NCBI GenBank assembly: GCA_944382845.1 | Contig: CALWNN010000056.1 | Location: 1 to 36,851 of the forward strand | Source of the DNA: an uncultured Clostridia bacterium | Lineage (GTDB): Bacteria; Bacillota; Clostridia; Oscillospirales; Ruminococcaceae | Length of the DNA: 36,851 bases | Direction: 5' to 3' | Shown: piece after piece, positions 8,399 to 17,628 of the stretch | How positions within the stretch are numbered: position 1 is the first letter of the stretch | Layout: each line of letters opens with the position of its first letter | Notes under the pieces: model-generated | Seen by the model: the letters and a program-made list of their open reading frames with translations, nothing else | The model's database searches: none | Told to the model about the DNA's origin: nothing | Translations under genes and position numbers: made by a program

Positions 8399-9612
8399 GC
8401 TTTGCAAAAATATTAAGATATGAAATAAAGAAAATATTCGGTCAGAAAAGTATCTATTTTATTGCCGCACTTCTAATGGCTATAAGCATTTTCAATATCT
8501 ACAAAACAAGCAATGCCATGGGTTTTTTCTCGCAGGACAGAGAGTCTAACTATGTTTCTCAAGCTCTTATCGGAGAAAAATATTCCATGGAGCTTACCGA
8601 TGAAAATATTGCTAAGTTTATGTCCGATTTAGAAGCGGCACAAGCAGAAACCGGTGCGAATCCAAATGAGAAACCAGATTATGATAAGTATTATACCGGT
8701 TATTCAATGGGCGACTCTAGTTATATGGAAGAAATAAAAAATGAACTTGAAAGAATATATTTTTACAATGATTATGTTGTATCAATACGAAATAAGGCGT
8801 CTAATCTTGCCGAGCAATTCGAAAACGTCAATGACTATCTTTACAGACACAATAAAAAAATATCCGAAATATATTCCGACAGAAAGATAACATCATACGC
8901 ACATACAGAAAATATTCCTATTTATCTTGATTATAAATTTTCTTCTCTTTCAGTTATGATACTTATTCTTCTCGGACTTACAACAAAATTTTGCGGTGAA
9001 CGTGAGATAGGTATGGATCAGACTTTGAAAACCTGTAAATTCGGAAGTGACAAAACAAATGTCGCAAAGCTTCTTTCCGGATATTTCTATGTTCTGGTCG
9101 TAAGTGTTGTCTTTGCCGCTATGGATCTTTTTGTTTTCCAAAGGTGTTATCTGTTTTCAGGATTTTCTCAATATTTATACGCACTTGAAGCTTATGAAGG
9201 AACAACGCTGAATATAAAAATATGGCAGACTATTTTACTTTTGTTTCTTTTAAAGTTTCTTGGTTTTCTGGTGTTTGCAGGAATAATTATGCTCATTTCG
9301 GGCCTTTCAAGATCGTCTGTTGCTACATACGCAATTTCTGCGGCAGTAACCGTAGCTCTTATACTTGTCTCGGTAATAACTCCTCAGGGCGCAGGTGAGT
9401 ACTTAAATCTTTTTAACCCTATAAGACTTATTAATGCACAATCTATGTTTAAAAGCTATCAGACAATTAATTTCTTTAGCTATCCTGTCTTTAAGGCATA
9501 TGCAGCCGTGGCTCTCGGATCATTGCTTTTTATTTTTTGCTCCGTCTTTACACTTTTCGCCGCAAGAAAATACAGGACTGTGAAGCAAAGGAGGGTAAAG
9601 GAAAATGATTAG
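8395..9612 (+). CDS. ABC-2 type permease subunit
   Basis: The 405-residue protein has one membrane segment near residues 20-37 and a large hydrophilic, probably extracytoplasmic loop of about 140 residues. A cluster of five more hydrophobic segments follows (from about residue 184 to the C-terminus), and it ends in a basic tail. The GEREIGMDQTLKT motif after the second membrane segment is typical of ABC-2 permeases. The start overlaps the ATPase stop by four bases, giving translational coupling. The second permease gene overlaps its own end by eight bases, so the two permeases probably form a heterodimer. Confidence 0.85.
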   Translation: MSFAKILRYEIKKIFGQKSIYFIAALLMAISIFNIYKTSNAMGFFSQDRESNYVSQALIGEKYSMELTDENIAKFMSDLEAAQAETGANPNEKPDYDKYYTGYSMGDSSYMEEIKNELERIYFYNDYVVSIRNKASNLAEQFENVNDYLYRHNKKISEIYSDRKITSYAHTENIPIYLDYKFSSLSVMILILLGLTTKFCGEREIGMDQTLKTCKFGSDKTNVAKLLSGYFYVLVVSVVFAAMDLFVFQRCYLFSGFSQYLYALEAYEGTTLNIKIWQTILLLFLLKFLGFLVFAGIIMLISGLSRSSVATYAISAAVTVALILVSVITPQGAGEYLNLFNPIRLINAQSMFKSYQTINFFSYPVFKAYAAVALGSLLFIFCSVFTLFAARKYRTVKQRRVKEND

Positions 9613-11659
9613 GCAGGAATTCTTTAAACTATTTATAAAAAACAAAATGCTTTTTGTTTTCTTTGGAGCAATCATTATTCAATGCCTCTTGTGGAGCAGG
9701 TCGGTTTATGTTCCTCACTATCAGAATTATACCAATCAGATGATCTATGAGGAATACGCTTCTCAGTTCGATTATAAGCTGACATCAGCAGACAAGGAAA
9801 AAATCAGAGAAGACTACTACGATATTATTTTTGCTGAAGACGACTATGAGAAGCTTTTAAATCAATATTCTGCAGGACTTATAGAAAAAGATGAATACGA
9901 TAACCAAATGGTGAGTATTCAAAATAGAATAAGTAAAAAAACAGTACTTAACGATCTATACAACCGCTTTTACAAAGGCAACGAGGATTATCTTGTCATT
10001 GAAAACGGCTGGACCATGTTTATATCGTCCATTGATATAGAAATTTGCACTTTTGCGGCAATTGCGCTTATGGCGATTATTGCAATCAGGTGTGAAAAAG
10101 AAAATAGTATGCTAAGCTACAATCTTACAACCAAAAATGGCAGGTCAAAGCTTGCTTTTGTAAAAATTTCGACTGTAATTATTTATTCTGCGACAATATC
10201 ATTTGTAATGTACTTTTTAAAGCTTTTTATTTACCTTATGAAATTCGGAAGCGGAGGAGGAGGACTTCCATTAATTGCAGTCAACGGATTTTTAAATTCT
10301 TCAACCGATCTTACAACATTTCAGGGAGTCCTGGTTTTATCATTGATAAAAGCAGCAGGGTGTATTTATTTTGCGCTTATCATTCTTGCCATTGCAATCT
10401 TTTCAAAATCAACAGCATTTACTGCAACATCAGCAATTTGCATTTTATTTATTCCATCGTACATTGCTTCAAAAACAGAGGGAGATGAATTCATATATAA
10501 GCTTCCTCTTCCAAACGGTCTTTTTAAAGCAAGAGGATTTCTTATGGGCGATTATGAAAGCAATTTAGAATTATTGCAAATAAACTTCACCTCTTTGACA
10601 TCCAAGCAATTAGCAACAGTCATTTGCCTTGATATTATTATTTTTCTTATCATTACAATTACTATCTTTGCAAAGCTTTCAGGCTTCAGGTTAAGACTCA
10701 TAAAAAAAGCTGTGGCTTTGACATCTGTTTCTATTACTCTTCTATTGAGCGGCTGTGCGCAAAGCGAAGAAATTGTCTTTAAAAAAGATTATTCGGGAAG
10801 ATATATTTATGTTCTTGACTATGTTTATGATAAAGAAGAAAATGAAATTGTTTCAATAACTAAAGACCCGTTTGAATCATCATTTTACATTGGAATATTT
10901 GAAAATACCCTAATTGTTTCTCGCGTGAACAGTAATTTTGATAGAACAGATAACCCCGGATATTATGCTGTTGACCTTGCAACAAGAGAGGAAAAGCTTA
11001 TTTTCAGCCGAGAAAAGATTTACGATTACAGTGGACTTATGGATATTGATGAGATCTACCCTAACGTTCTTTCATTATTTACAAAAATTGATTATGGAAC
11101 TTCGGAAGCAATATATTTTGAAGATGAAAAACTGTGTGCCGTATATTCAAACCGTATTGAGATCGTTGACCTTAACACTAAGAAAAGTAAAACAGTAATG
11201 GAAAACTATCAGGGAACAAACGTAATATATTTTGAAGGTAAGATTTACTATCGTGATAACAGCTATTACATTCACTGCTTTGACCCGGAAAACGGCGATG
11301 ATTCAATTATATTTGACAGTCTCTGCGGACAATTTCACATAACATCCTTCGGAATTATATACAGGGAGTATTCATCCGACAACGTATATCTTTATAAATT
11401 TAACGGAGAAAGCATAAGTCTCCCCGTTAGTTTTCCGGACCTTTTATGTGAAACCTCGGACGGATTTGTAATGATGTTCGGGCCTATGGCTTCTATCTAT
11501 AACAACATTGACGGAACGTTTACACAGATTGAAACGACCTGCCCTGTTTTTTCAGCTGATGATGACGGTATCTACGGAATTGACTTCAGCGATGACGGTC
11601 AGTTTATAGTCAAGCTTGATTACAATGGAAAAGAAATCGAAAGATGTAAAGTTTCATAA
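9605..11659 (+). CDS. ABC-2 permease fused to a lipobox-bearing extracytoplasmic propeller-like domain
   Basis: The 684-residue product has two parts. Residues 1 to about 365 resemble the preceding permease: a membrane segment near 15-30, a charged loop of about 100 residues, a core of further membrane segments, and the last one near residue 350. A basic stretch (RLRLIKK) and another hydrophobic run then end in LLLSGC with Cys at 384, indistinguishable from a lipoprotein signal. The remaining 300 residues are soluble and carry repeated 'YF..GKIYY' and 'VDL.T' blades as in beta-propeller (DUF5050-like) proteins. The frame is continuous, and I see no ribosome site and ATG that would start the second half separately. 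I infer a permease carrying its own external sensor or immunity domain. Confidence 0.75.
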   Translation: MIRQEFFKLFIKNKMLFVFFGAIIIQCLLWSRSVYVPHYQNYTNQMIYEEYASQFDYKLTSADKEKIREDYYDIIFAEDDYEKLLNQYSAGLIEKDEYDNQMVSIQNRISKKTVLNDLYNRFYKGNEDYLVIENGWTMFISSIDIEICTFAAIALMAIIAIRCEKENSMLSYNLTTKNGRSKLAFVKISTVIIYSATISFVMYFLKLFIYLMKFGSGGGGLPLIAVNGFLNSSTDLTTFQGVLVLSLIKAAGCIYFALIILAIAIFSKSTAFTATSAICILFIPSYIASKTEGDEFIYKLPLPNGLFKARGFLMGDYESNLELLQINFTSLTSKQLATVICLDIIIFLIITITIFAKLSGFRLRLIKKAVALTSVSITLLLSGCAQSEEIVFKKDYSGRYIYVLDYVYDKEENEIVSITKDPFESSFYIGIFENTLIVSRVNSNFDRTDNPGYYAVDLATREEKLIFSREKIYDYSGLMDIDEIYPNVLSLFTKIDYGTSEAIYFEDEKLCAVYSNRIEIVDLNTKKSKTVMENYQGTNVIYFEGKIYYRDNSYYIHCFDPENGDDSIIFDSLCGQFHITSFGIIYREYSSDNVYLYKFNGESISLPVSFPDLLCETSDGFVMMFGPMASIYNNIDGTFTQIETTCPVFSADDDGIYGIDFSDDGQFIVKLDYNGKEIERCKVS

Positions 11660-11682
11660 AACAGTATTCTGTATATAATCAA

Positions 11683-11719
11683 AAATAACACGGTGACATT
11701 CAGACACCGTGTTATTTAT
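11683..11719. terminator. Bidirectional terminator between ABC operon and clpX
   Basis: AAATAACACGGTG pairs perfectly with CACCGTGTTATTT across an eight-base loop. Both strands end in T-rich tracts, so it can serve the plus-strand ABC operon and minus-strand clpX. Confidence 0.85.
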
Positions 11720-11731
11720 TTGTCATATTAA

Positions 11732-13006
11732 TTAATTTGACCCTGAAACTTTTGAAACCTTTGCAGTTTTTTTGCTTCGCTCTATTAAAGGCTCTTTGTT
11801 TCCATTAACAACGTCAGCCGTAATTGTTATCGAAACGATTTCCTCGTCTGATGGCGCCTCAAACATAAGCTTCATAAGTGTGTTTTCAAAAACAGACCTC
11901 AATCCTCTTGCACCGGTATTCTGCTTTATTGCCTTTTCAGCAATAGCCTGTTTTGCTTCGTCGGTTATAACAAGTTCAATTCCATCAAGCTTGAAAAGCT
12001 TCTTGTACTGCTTAATAATTGAATTTTTAGGCTCGGAGAGAATTCTGACAAGTGCATCAATATCAAGATTTTCCAGAACCGTGATAACAGGAAGTCTGCC
12101 TACAAGTTCGGGTACGATACCGAATTTTACAAGATCCTCGGGAAGTACCTTTTTGAAGATGTCCTTGTCGTCGTCCTTGGTTTTAAGAGTTCCGCCAAAA
12201 CCTAAAGTAGAGGAATCAGTACGCTTTTGAATGATTTTTTCAAGTCCGTCAAAAGCCCCTCCGCAAATAAACAGAATATTTTTTGTATCAATCTGAATAA
12301 ATTCCTGATGTGGATGTTTTCTTCCACCTTGAGGAGGAACATTAGAAACCGTCCCCTCAATAATCTTGAGAAGTGCCTGCTGAACGCCTTCACCGCTGAC
12401 ATCTCTTGTAATAGAGGTGTTTTCAGATTTTCTGGAAATCTTATCTATTTCATCAATATAGATAATTCCCCTCTGAGCAGCCTCAACGTCATAATCAGCA
12501 GCCTGAATAAGTCTTGTCAAAACGTTCTCAACGTCATCGCCAACGTATCCTGCTTCGGTAAGAGTTGTAGCATCAGCGATTGCAAAAGGTACATTAAGAA
12601 GTCTTGCAAGAGTCTGGGCAAGAAAAGTTTTACCTGTTCCTGTAGGTCCGACAAGCAACACATTGCTTTTTTGGATCTCAACATCATTTTCCTCTTCGGG
12701 AAGATTCATTATTCTCTTATAGTGATTGTAAACCGAAACTGCAAGAGTTATTTTTGCATCGTCCTGACCAATAACATATTCATCAAGAACTGCCTTGATT
12801 TCCTTTGGCTTCATAAGGTTAATTTCACTCTTAGACTGAGCAGGTACAGTTTTCTGAGCAGAAACTACGTTTTGCTGCTCAAGAATATCATAGCAGAAAA
12901 GCACACATTCATCGCAAATATGAACGCTTCCGGCTGAAAACATATTTTTGACTTTGTTTTCAGGTTTTCCGCAGAAATTACATCTTTTAAGTGGTTCGTT
13001 TGGCAT
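11732..13006 (-). CDS. clpX: ATP-dependent Clp protease ATPase subunit ClpX
   Basis: ClpX unfolds tagged proteins and feeds them to ClpP. The 424 residues show the N-terminal C4 zinc domain (C9, C12 and a CDEC pair), Walker A GPTGTGKT, Walker [10 protein letters not shown], the pore region around [15 protein letters not shown], and a ClpP-docking loop reading LGFGG in place of the common IGFG. The C-terminal sensor-2 region with TGARGLR is intact. It lies 14 bases after clpP, forming the usual clpP-clpX transcription unit. Confidence 0.97.
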   Translation of the reverse strand: MPNEPLKRCNFCGKPENKVKNMFSAGSVHICDECVLFCYDILEQQNVVSAQKTVPAQSKSEINLMKPKEIKAVLDEYVIGQDDAKITLAVSVYNHYKRIMNLPEEENDVEIQKSNVLLVGPTGTGKTFLAQTLARLLNVPFAIADATTLTEAGYVGDDVENVLTRLIQAADYDVEAAQRGIIYIDEIDKISRKSENTSITRDVSGEGVQQALLKIIEGTVSNVPPQGGRKHPHQEFIQIDTKNILFICGGAFDGLEKIIQKRTDSSTLGFGGTLKTKDDDKDIFKKVLPEDLVKFGIVPELVGRLPVITVLENLDIDALVRILSEPKNSIIKQYKKLFKLDGIELVITDEAKQAIAEKAIKQNTGARGLRSVFENTLMKLMFEAPSDEEIVSITITADVVNGNKEPLIERSKKTAKVSKVSGSN

Positions 13007-13020
13007 AAACGCATCAATCC

Positions 13021-13608
13021 TTATCTGTTTTTAATTACCTTGTCAATAAGACCGTATTCAAGAGCTTCTTGGGCAGTCATAAAGTTATCTCTTTCTGTAT
13101 CTATAGCGATCTGTTCAATTGGTTTGCCTGTATTTTCGGCAAGTATAGAATTTAACTTATCTCGAGTTCTTACAAGATGATCAGATCTTATTTTAATATC
13201 TGTACACTGACCGCTTAAACCACCTGAAATAAGAGGTTGATGAATCATGATCTCACTGTTTGGAAGAGCAAGTCTTTTACCTTTTGTTCCGCTTGAAAGC
13301 AAGAATGCTCCCATAGAAGCCGCAAGGCCCATACAGATAGTCGAAACGTCGCACTTGATATACTGGATAGTATCGTAAATTGCCATTCCGGCAGTTACAG
13401 AACCTCCTGGACTATTGATATAAAGGTCTATATCCTTTTCAGGATCCTGACCCTCAAGGTAAAGAAGCTGAGCAACAACGAGACTTGCGGTCGTATCGTT
13501 TACCTCGTCTGAGAGCATGATTATTCTGTCATTGAGAAGTCTTGAGAAAATATCGTAGCTTCTCTCTCCGCGGCTTGTCTGTTCAACTACATAAGGTACT
13601 AATGCCAT
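13021..13608 (-). CDS. clpP: ATP-dependent Clp protease proteolytic subunit ClpP
   Basis: This is the serine protease core of the Clp complex. The 195 residues are full length. The catalytic triad is visible as S98 (GLAASMGAF), H123 (MIHQPL) and D174 (TERDNFMT). N-terminal processing before the active form is usual in this family and cannot be judged here. The ATG follows a strong AGGAGG site. A terminator after tig separates the two genes, but the order tig-clpP-clpX is the conserved Firmicutes arrangement. Confidence 0.97.
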   Translation of the reverse strand: MALVPYVVEQTSRGERSYDIFSRLLNDRIIMLSDEVNDTTASLVVAQLLYLEGQDPEKDIDLYINSPGGSVTAGMAIYDTIQYIKCDVSTICMGLAASMGAFLLSSGTKGKRLALPNSEIMIHQPLISGGLSGQCTDIKIRSDHLVRTRDKLNSILAENTGKPIEQIAIDTERDNFMTAQEALEYGLIDKVIKNR

Positions 13609-13667
13609 AATGTTTCCTCCTGTTACACTATTCTACTTTTTATGATAAAATTCTAAACGTGCTATTG

Positions 13668-13698
13668 TAAAATTCGCCCGCAATTAAAGCGAGCGAAT
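13668..13698 (-). terminator. Terminator after tig
   Basis: Minus strand TTCGCTCGC, a seven-base loop, GCGGGCGAA (one T-G pair), then TTTT. It implies that clpPX is at least partly transcribed separately from tig. Confidence 0.75.
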
Positions 13699-13702
13699 AA
13701 AT

Positions 13703-14989
13703 TTATTTACTTTTAGCAACAGCCGAATCCTTAACGATATCAGCTGCCTTTGAAACAGCAATGTCACGCTTGATGTCATCCATGCTGACAAGCTCCTTGA
13801 TCCTGTCAACATCCATGCCATAAGTTTCTGACATCTTCTTGATTTCTTCCTCAGCTTCTTCATCAGAAACTTCTACATTCTCAAGTTCGGCAATCTTTTC
13901 AAGGGCAAGACGAAGCTTTACCTGCTTTTCAGCCTGTTCTCTGTAAGCCTTCTGAACTGACTCAAGAGTCTGATTTGTGAACTGGAGATACATATCAAGA
14001 GAAATTCCCTGTGGAGCAAGTCTCTGTGAAAGATCCTGTATCATCTCGTTAACTCTTCTCTCGTACATTACCTCAGGAACAACCGCTTCCATATTTTCAA
14101 TTACTTTATCAAACACTTCACCCTCGAAGGAGTTCTGAGCTGTCCTTTCAGCAGATTCTTCAAGTCTCTTTTTTATGTCGGCTTTAAGCTCATCAACAGT
14201 ATTGAATTCAGAGGTATCCTTAACAAAATCATCATCAAGCTCAGGAAGTTCTTTAGCCTTGATCTCGTGAAGCTTGATCTTGAATACAACAGGCGCGCCC
14301 TTAAGATCTTCAACGTGATAATCCTCAGGGAATGTAACATTGATATCAAATTCCTCGCCTATAGAATGTCCTGCGATTTGTTCTTCGAATCCGGGAATAA
14401 ACTGTCCGCTTCCAAGAGAAAGTGTAAAGCCTTCAGCTTTTCCGCCTTCAAATGCAACATCGTCCTTGAATCCTTCAAAATCTATAACAACATCATCGCC
14501 CATTTGTGCAGCTCTGTCATCAATGTCGATAATTCTTGTTCCCTTTTCTCTTACCTTAGCGATTTCGCTGTCGATATCCTCGTCAGTGATCTCTCTTACG
14601 TTCTTTTCAGCTTCTATTCCCTTATAATCCTTAACGGTAACCTCCGGCTTAGTTGTACATTTTACTTTAAAAACAACTCCGTTTTCCTTGGAAATTGAAG
14701 TAACGTCAATTTCAGGCTGAGCAACAAGTTCAAGCTTTGCTTCATCAATTGCAGCGCTTGCGTGTTCAGGATAAAGAAGATTCACAGCATCCTCATAGAA
14801 GCAATTCTCGCCGTATTCCTTTTCAATAACCTTTCTTGGCGCTTTTCCCTTTCTGAATCCGGGAACAGAAATTTTGCTTTTTGCTTTAAGATAAGCCTTC
14901 TGAAGTGCGTCTTCAAACTCTTCAGCAGAAACCTCTATCTCCAATTCATAGGTATTAACATCTGTTTTGTTAGTTGCCTTAAGACTCAT
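13703..14989 (-). CDS. tig: Trigger factor, ribosome-associated chaperone and peptidyl-prolyl isomerase
   Basis: Trigger factor binds the ribosome exit site and folds nascent chains. The 428-residue product has the N-terminal ribosome-binding domain with the signature PGFRKGKAPRKVIEKEYG near residues 44-61. It also has the central FKBP-type isomerase domain (about 150-245, with GDDVVIDFEGF and LGSGQFIPGFEEQIAG) and a long helical, acidic C-terminal chaperone domain. The ATG follows TTGGAGGAA, and an appropriately placed promoter lies upstream. It stands directly before clpP, linking folding and proteolysis. Confidence 0.96.
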   Translation of the reverse strand: MSLKATNKTDVNTYELEIEVSAEEFEDALQKAYLKAKSKISVPGFRKGKAPRKVIEKEYGENCFYEDAVNLLYPEHASAAIDEAKLELVAQPEIDVTSISKENGVVFKVKCTTKPEVTVKDYKGIEAEKNVREITDEDIDSEIAKVREKGTRIIDIDDRAAQMGDDVVIDFEGFKDDVAFEGGKAEGFTLSLGSGQFIPGFEEQIAGHSIGEEFDINVTFPEDYHVEDLKGAPVVFKIKLHEIKAKELPELDDDFVKDTSEFNTVDELKADIKKRLEESAERTAQNSFEGEVFDKVIENMEAVVPEVMYERRVNEMIQDLSQRLAPQGISLDMYLQFTNQTLESVQKAYREQAEKQVKLRLALEKIAELENVEVSDEEAEEEIKKMSETYGMDVDRIKELVSMDDIKRDIAVSKAADIVKDSAVAKSK

Positions 14990-15028
14990 TTTTTATTCCT
15001 CCAAAAAATTATATAATGTATCTTTGCT

Positions 15029-15057
15029 ATTATAACATACTTCCGATTATTTTTCCA
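15029..15057 (-). promoter_or_regulatory. Promoter of tig
   Basis: Minus strand TGGAAA, a 17-base spacer, TATAAT with an upstream TG one base before (extended -10). The leader to the tig start is about 35 bases. Confidence 0.6.
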
Positions 15058-15065
15058 GCATTTTT

Positions 15066-15776
15066 TTATAAATTGTCATTTTGCACAAAAGTTGTGATAT
15101 TCATGGGCTTAAACTGTAGAAAATCACTTGAAACAAGTCGATAAGAAATTCCATCAACAATACCGTTTACAGCATAATTACACGCCTTACCATGAAAATG
15201 CCCATAAAAGCACTGCTTTATTCCATATTTGTGTAAAACATCGAGCATTTCTATGTTTTTATTATTATAATAAATGGGCGGATAATGAAGAAATACAACA
15301 GGTTTCAGATTTTCTTTCAATGCAGACTCAATAGATGCAGCAAGCCTGCCGGATTCCCTGTCAAGTACCTTTTTGTCAGCAGGGACATTGGTTTCGTTTA
15401 TCCAGCCCCTCGTTCCGCATATTCCGATATTTTCATAAACGTAATGATTATTGTGCAGAATATTAATAGTATCAAGAGCATTATCTGAAAAGAATTTTTT
15501 CATTTTAGTCATAGAATTCCACCAATAATCATGATTGCCCTTTGAAATTATCTTTCTTCCGGGAAGACTATTCAGAAACTGAAAGTCTTTCAAGGACTCT
15601 TTAAAATTCATCCCCCATGAAATATCGCCGGGAATTACCACTGTATCGTCAGGCCTGATTGCGTTATTCCAGTTCTCTTCAATTCTTTGCATATAATCCT
15701 TCCAGCCGCCAAAAATGTCCATCGGTTTATTCACCGACAATGAAAGATGAAGGTCAGCTATAACAAATAAAGACAA
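15066..15776 (-). CDS. Calcineurin-like metallophosphoesterase
   Basis: The 236-residue product carries all metal-binding blocks of the calcineurin-like phosphoesterase fold: D8-x-H10 at the N-terminus (IADLHLS), PGDISWG, KGNHDYWW and GHFHG near residue 193. It is cytosolic, with no signal peptide. The substrate cannot be predicted; relatives are annotated only as generic phosphohydrolases. The best start is a TTG, seven bases after GGAGGGGA; no ATG lies near enough to compete. It ends just upstream of the tig promoter, and its own promoter would lie in the short divergent gap shared with the DUF1540 gene. Confidence 0.88.
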   Translation of the reverse strand: MSLFVIADLHLSLSVNKPMDIFGGWKDYMQRIEENWNNAIRPDDTVVIPGDISWGMNFKESLKDFQFLNSLPGRKIISKGNHDYWWNSMTKMKKFFSDNALDTINILHNNHYVYENIGICGTRGWINETNVPADKKVLDRESGRLAASIESALKENLKPVVFLHYPPIYYNNKNIEMLDVLHKYGIKQCFYGHFHGKACNYAVNGIVDGISYRLVSSDFLQFKPMNITTFVQNDNL

Positions 15777-15886
15777 ATCGTCCCCTCCGTAAAAAAGTTA
15801 TTTCAAAAAATTTCCGTTATAATTTTCGCTATTTCGTACATAATATTCATACGGGCAAACGTCCGTAAGATAGGAGTGTTTACAAA

Positions 15887-16048
15887 ATGGAAGAAAGAAT
15901 AACTGGAATTAATTGTGACGTAGCAAGCTGCATTTACAACAGAAATTCAAAAGAATGTGTTGCAGGTAAAATCAATGTTTGCTGCAGCTGCAATGACGCA
16001 GACTGCTGCGATGAAACTTGCTGCAAGACATTCAAGGCAAGAGACTAA
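15887..16048 (+). CDS. DUF1540-type small Cys-rich protein
   Basis: This 53-codon gene contains ten cysteines, at residues 10, 15, 24, 32, 33, 35, 40, 41, 45 and 46. The layout C-x4-C-x8-C-x7-CC-x-C-x4-CC-x3-CC, and the opening 'GINCDVASCIYN', match the DUF1540 metal-binding-like proteins common in sporulating Clostridia. Such domains are thought to bind metal, but the function is unknown. A TAGGAG site lies ten bases before the ATG. It stands alone on the plus strand between two minus-strand operons. The short intergenic space upstream has a TATAAT-like element near 15820, but no convincing -35. Confidence 0.85.
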   Translation: MEERITGINCDVASCIYNRNSKECVAGKINVCCSCNDADCCDETCCKTFKARD

Positions 16049-16072
16049 ATTATATTTGTAACAGCAGCAATG

Positions 16073-16093
16073 AGCCGCCGAAAAATGGCGGCT
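16073..16093. other. Short inverted repeat between DUF1540 gene and thrC
   Basis: AGCCGCC, a seven-base loop, then GGCGGCT. The stem is perfect but neither strand has a T-tract after it, so it is at best an imperfect terminator for the two convergent genes. Confidence 0.4.
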
Positions 16094-16110
16094 ACATATT
16101 TAAAGGAAAA

Positions 16111-17607
16111 TCATTTGATGCCAAGAGTTTCAAGAACAAAGTCTTTCATATCGCTTTTTTCAATAGAGCCCTTAAAACGTATCTCCTTATTTTTAAGTTC
16201 TGCAAGAGATGAAGGAACAGGAAGCTTTGTAACTTCCGCAAGTTCTTCAACAAGTCTGAATTCATCAGCATCGGGATCAGATTTTCCGAGAGCGTCAAGA
16301 ACACTGTTTGAAAATTTATACGGAGAAGCAGTTGAAGCAATAATTGTCGTTGTATTATCTCCTGTATTTTTTACATAATCCTCATAGACCTTAACCGCTA
16401 CGGCAGTGTGAGTATCACATATATAAGAATACTTGGTAAATATCTCATTTATACAGGTCTTGGTTTCTTCGTCGTTACAGCAACCTGCGTAAAATTCTTC
16501 CTTTAATATTGCCTTAACGCTGTCCGTAACTTCATATCTTCCCTCGACGGAAAGTTTGGTAAACCATTCTCTGATTTGCATATCGTCCTCGCCGCACAAA
16601 TGATAGAGAAGTCTTTCAAGATTTGATGAAATGAGGATATCCATTGACGGAGAGATAGTTGTGTGGAATTCTCTGTTTCTGTTATAAATTCCTGTTGTTA
16701 AAAATTCGGTAAGAACGTTATTCGCATTTGAAGCACATATAAGCTTATTCACGGGAATACCCATTTTCTTTGCATAATAAGCAGCAAGAATGTTTCCGAA
16801 GTTTCCTGTAGGAACGACAATATTTATCTTGTCCCCCATTGAAATCTTATTTTCAGCAACAAGTCTGGCATATGAAGAAACATAATAGATTATCTGAGGC
16901 GCAAGTCTGCCCCAATTGATAGAATTTGCCGAGGAGAACATATATCCGTTTTCAGAAAGCTTTTCAGCCACCTCTTCGCTTGTGAAAATTTTCTTGACAC
17001 CGTTCTGCGCGTCATCGAAGTTGCCCTTTATGGCGCACACTCCGACATTTTCACCCTCCTGAGTCGTCATCTGTTTTTTCTGCATTGCAGAAACACCATC
17101 CTCAGGATAAAATACAAGTATCTGAGTTCCCGGAACATCTTTAAAGCCTTCAAGAGCCGCCTTGCCTGTGTCACCTGATGTTGCAACAAGAATAACTACC
17201 TTTTTATCAAGATTAATCTTCTTTGTTGATACAGTAAGAAGATAAGGAAGTATCTGCAGCGCCATATCCTTGAAGGCGCAAGTCGGTCCGTGCCACAGCT
17301 CCAGCATATAAGTTCCGTCAAACAGGTGAACAATTTCGGCAATATTTTCAGTATCAAAATTTTTTGTGCTGTAGGCATTATCTACACAATATGAAATTTC
17401 CGCACCGTCAAAATCAGTAAGATATTTTGTAAAAATAAAAGCCGCTCTCTGAGCGTAAGACATTTCTCCCAGCGCCTTTATATCATCAAAAGAAATTGAC
17501 GGAATCTCACTGGGAACAAAAAGTCCTCCGTCCTTTGAGATACCCTGTGCGATAGCCTGAGCAGATGTAACATTTACATTGCTGTTTCTTGTTGACTTGT
17601 AATACAT
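16111..17607 (-). CDS. thrC: Threonine synthase
   Basis: ThrC is a PLP enzyme converting O-phosphohomoserine to threonine. The 498 residues place it with the longer class of bacterial threonine synthases. The N-terminus MYYKSTRN is typical, the PLP lysine is K113 in HGPTCAFKDMALQ, and further PLP-binding blocks are ATSGDTGKAALEGF and VPTGNFGNILAAYYAK. It follows yraN by 21 bases and has no separate promoter that I can see, so it is probably the last gene of the lepB-rbgA-rnhB-yraN transcript. With metA 12 kb away, it marks two fates of homoserine in this window. Confidence 0.96.
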   Translation of the reverse strand: MYYKSTRNSNVNVTSAQAIAQGISKDGGLFVPSEIPSISFDDIKALGEMSYAQRAAFIFTKYLTDFDGAEISYCVDNAYSTKNFDTENIAEIVHLFDGTYMLELWHGPTCAFKDMALQILPYLLTVSTKKINLDKKVVILVATSGDTGKAALEGFKDVPGTQILVFYPEDGVSAMQKKQMTTQEGENVGVCAIKGNFDDAQNGVKKIFTSEEVAEKLSENGYMFSSANSINWGRLAPQIIYYVSSYARLVAENKISMGDKINIVVPTGNFGNILAAYYAKKMGIPVNKLICASNANNVLTEFLTTGIYNRNREFHTTISPSMDILISSNLERLLYHLCGEDDMQIREWFTKLSVEGRYEVTDSVKAILKEEFYAGCCNDEETKTCINEIFTKYSYICDTHTAVAVKVYEDYVKNTGDNTTTIIASTASPYKFSNSVLDALGKSDPDADEFRLVEELAEVTKLPVPSSLAELKNKEIRFKGSIEKSDMKDFVLETLGIK

Positions 17608-17628
17608 AAATTACACCCTTCTTTATAT

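Noticed and set aside
12227-12937. 236-codon plus-strand frame opposite clpX
   Set aside because: Its length is a by-product of codon bias on the opposite strand; ClpX is unequivocal in this interval.
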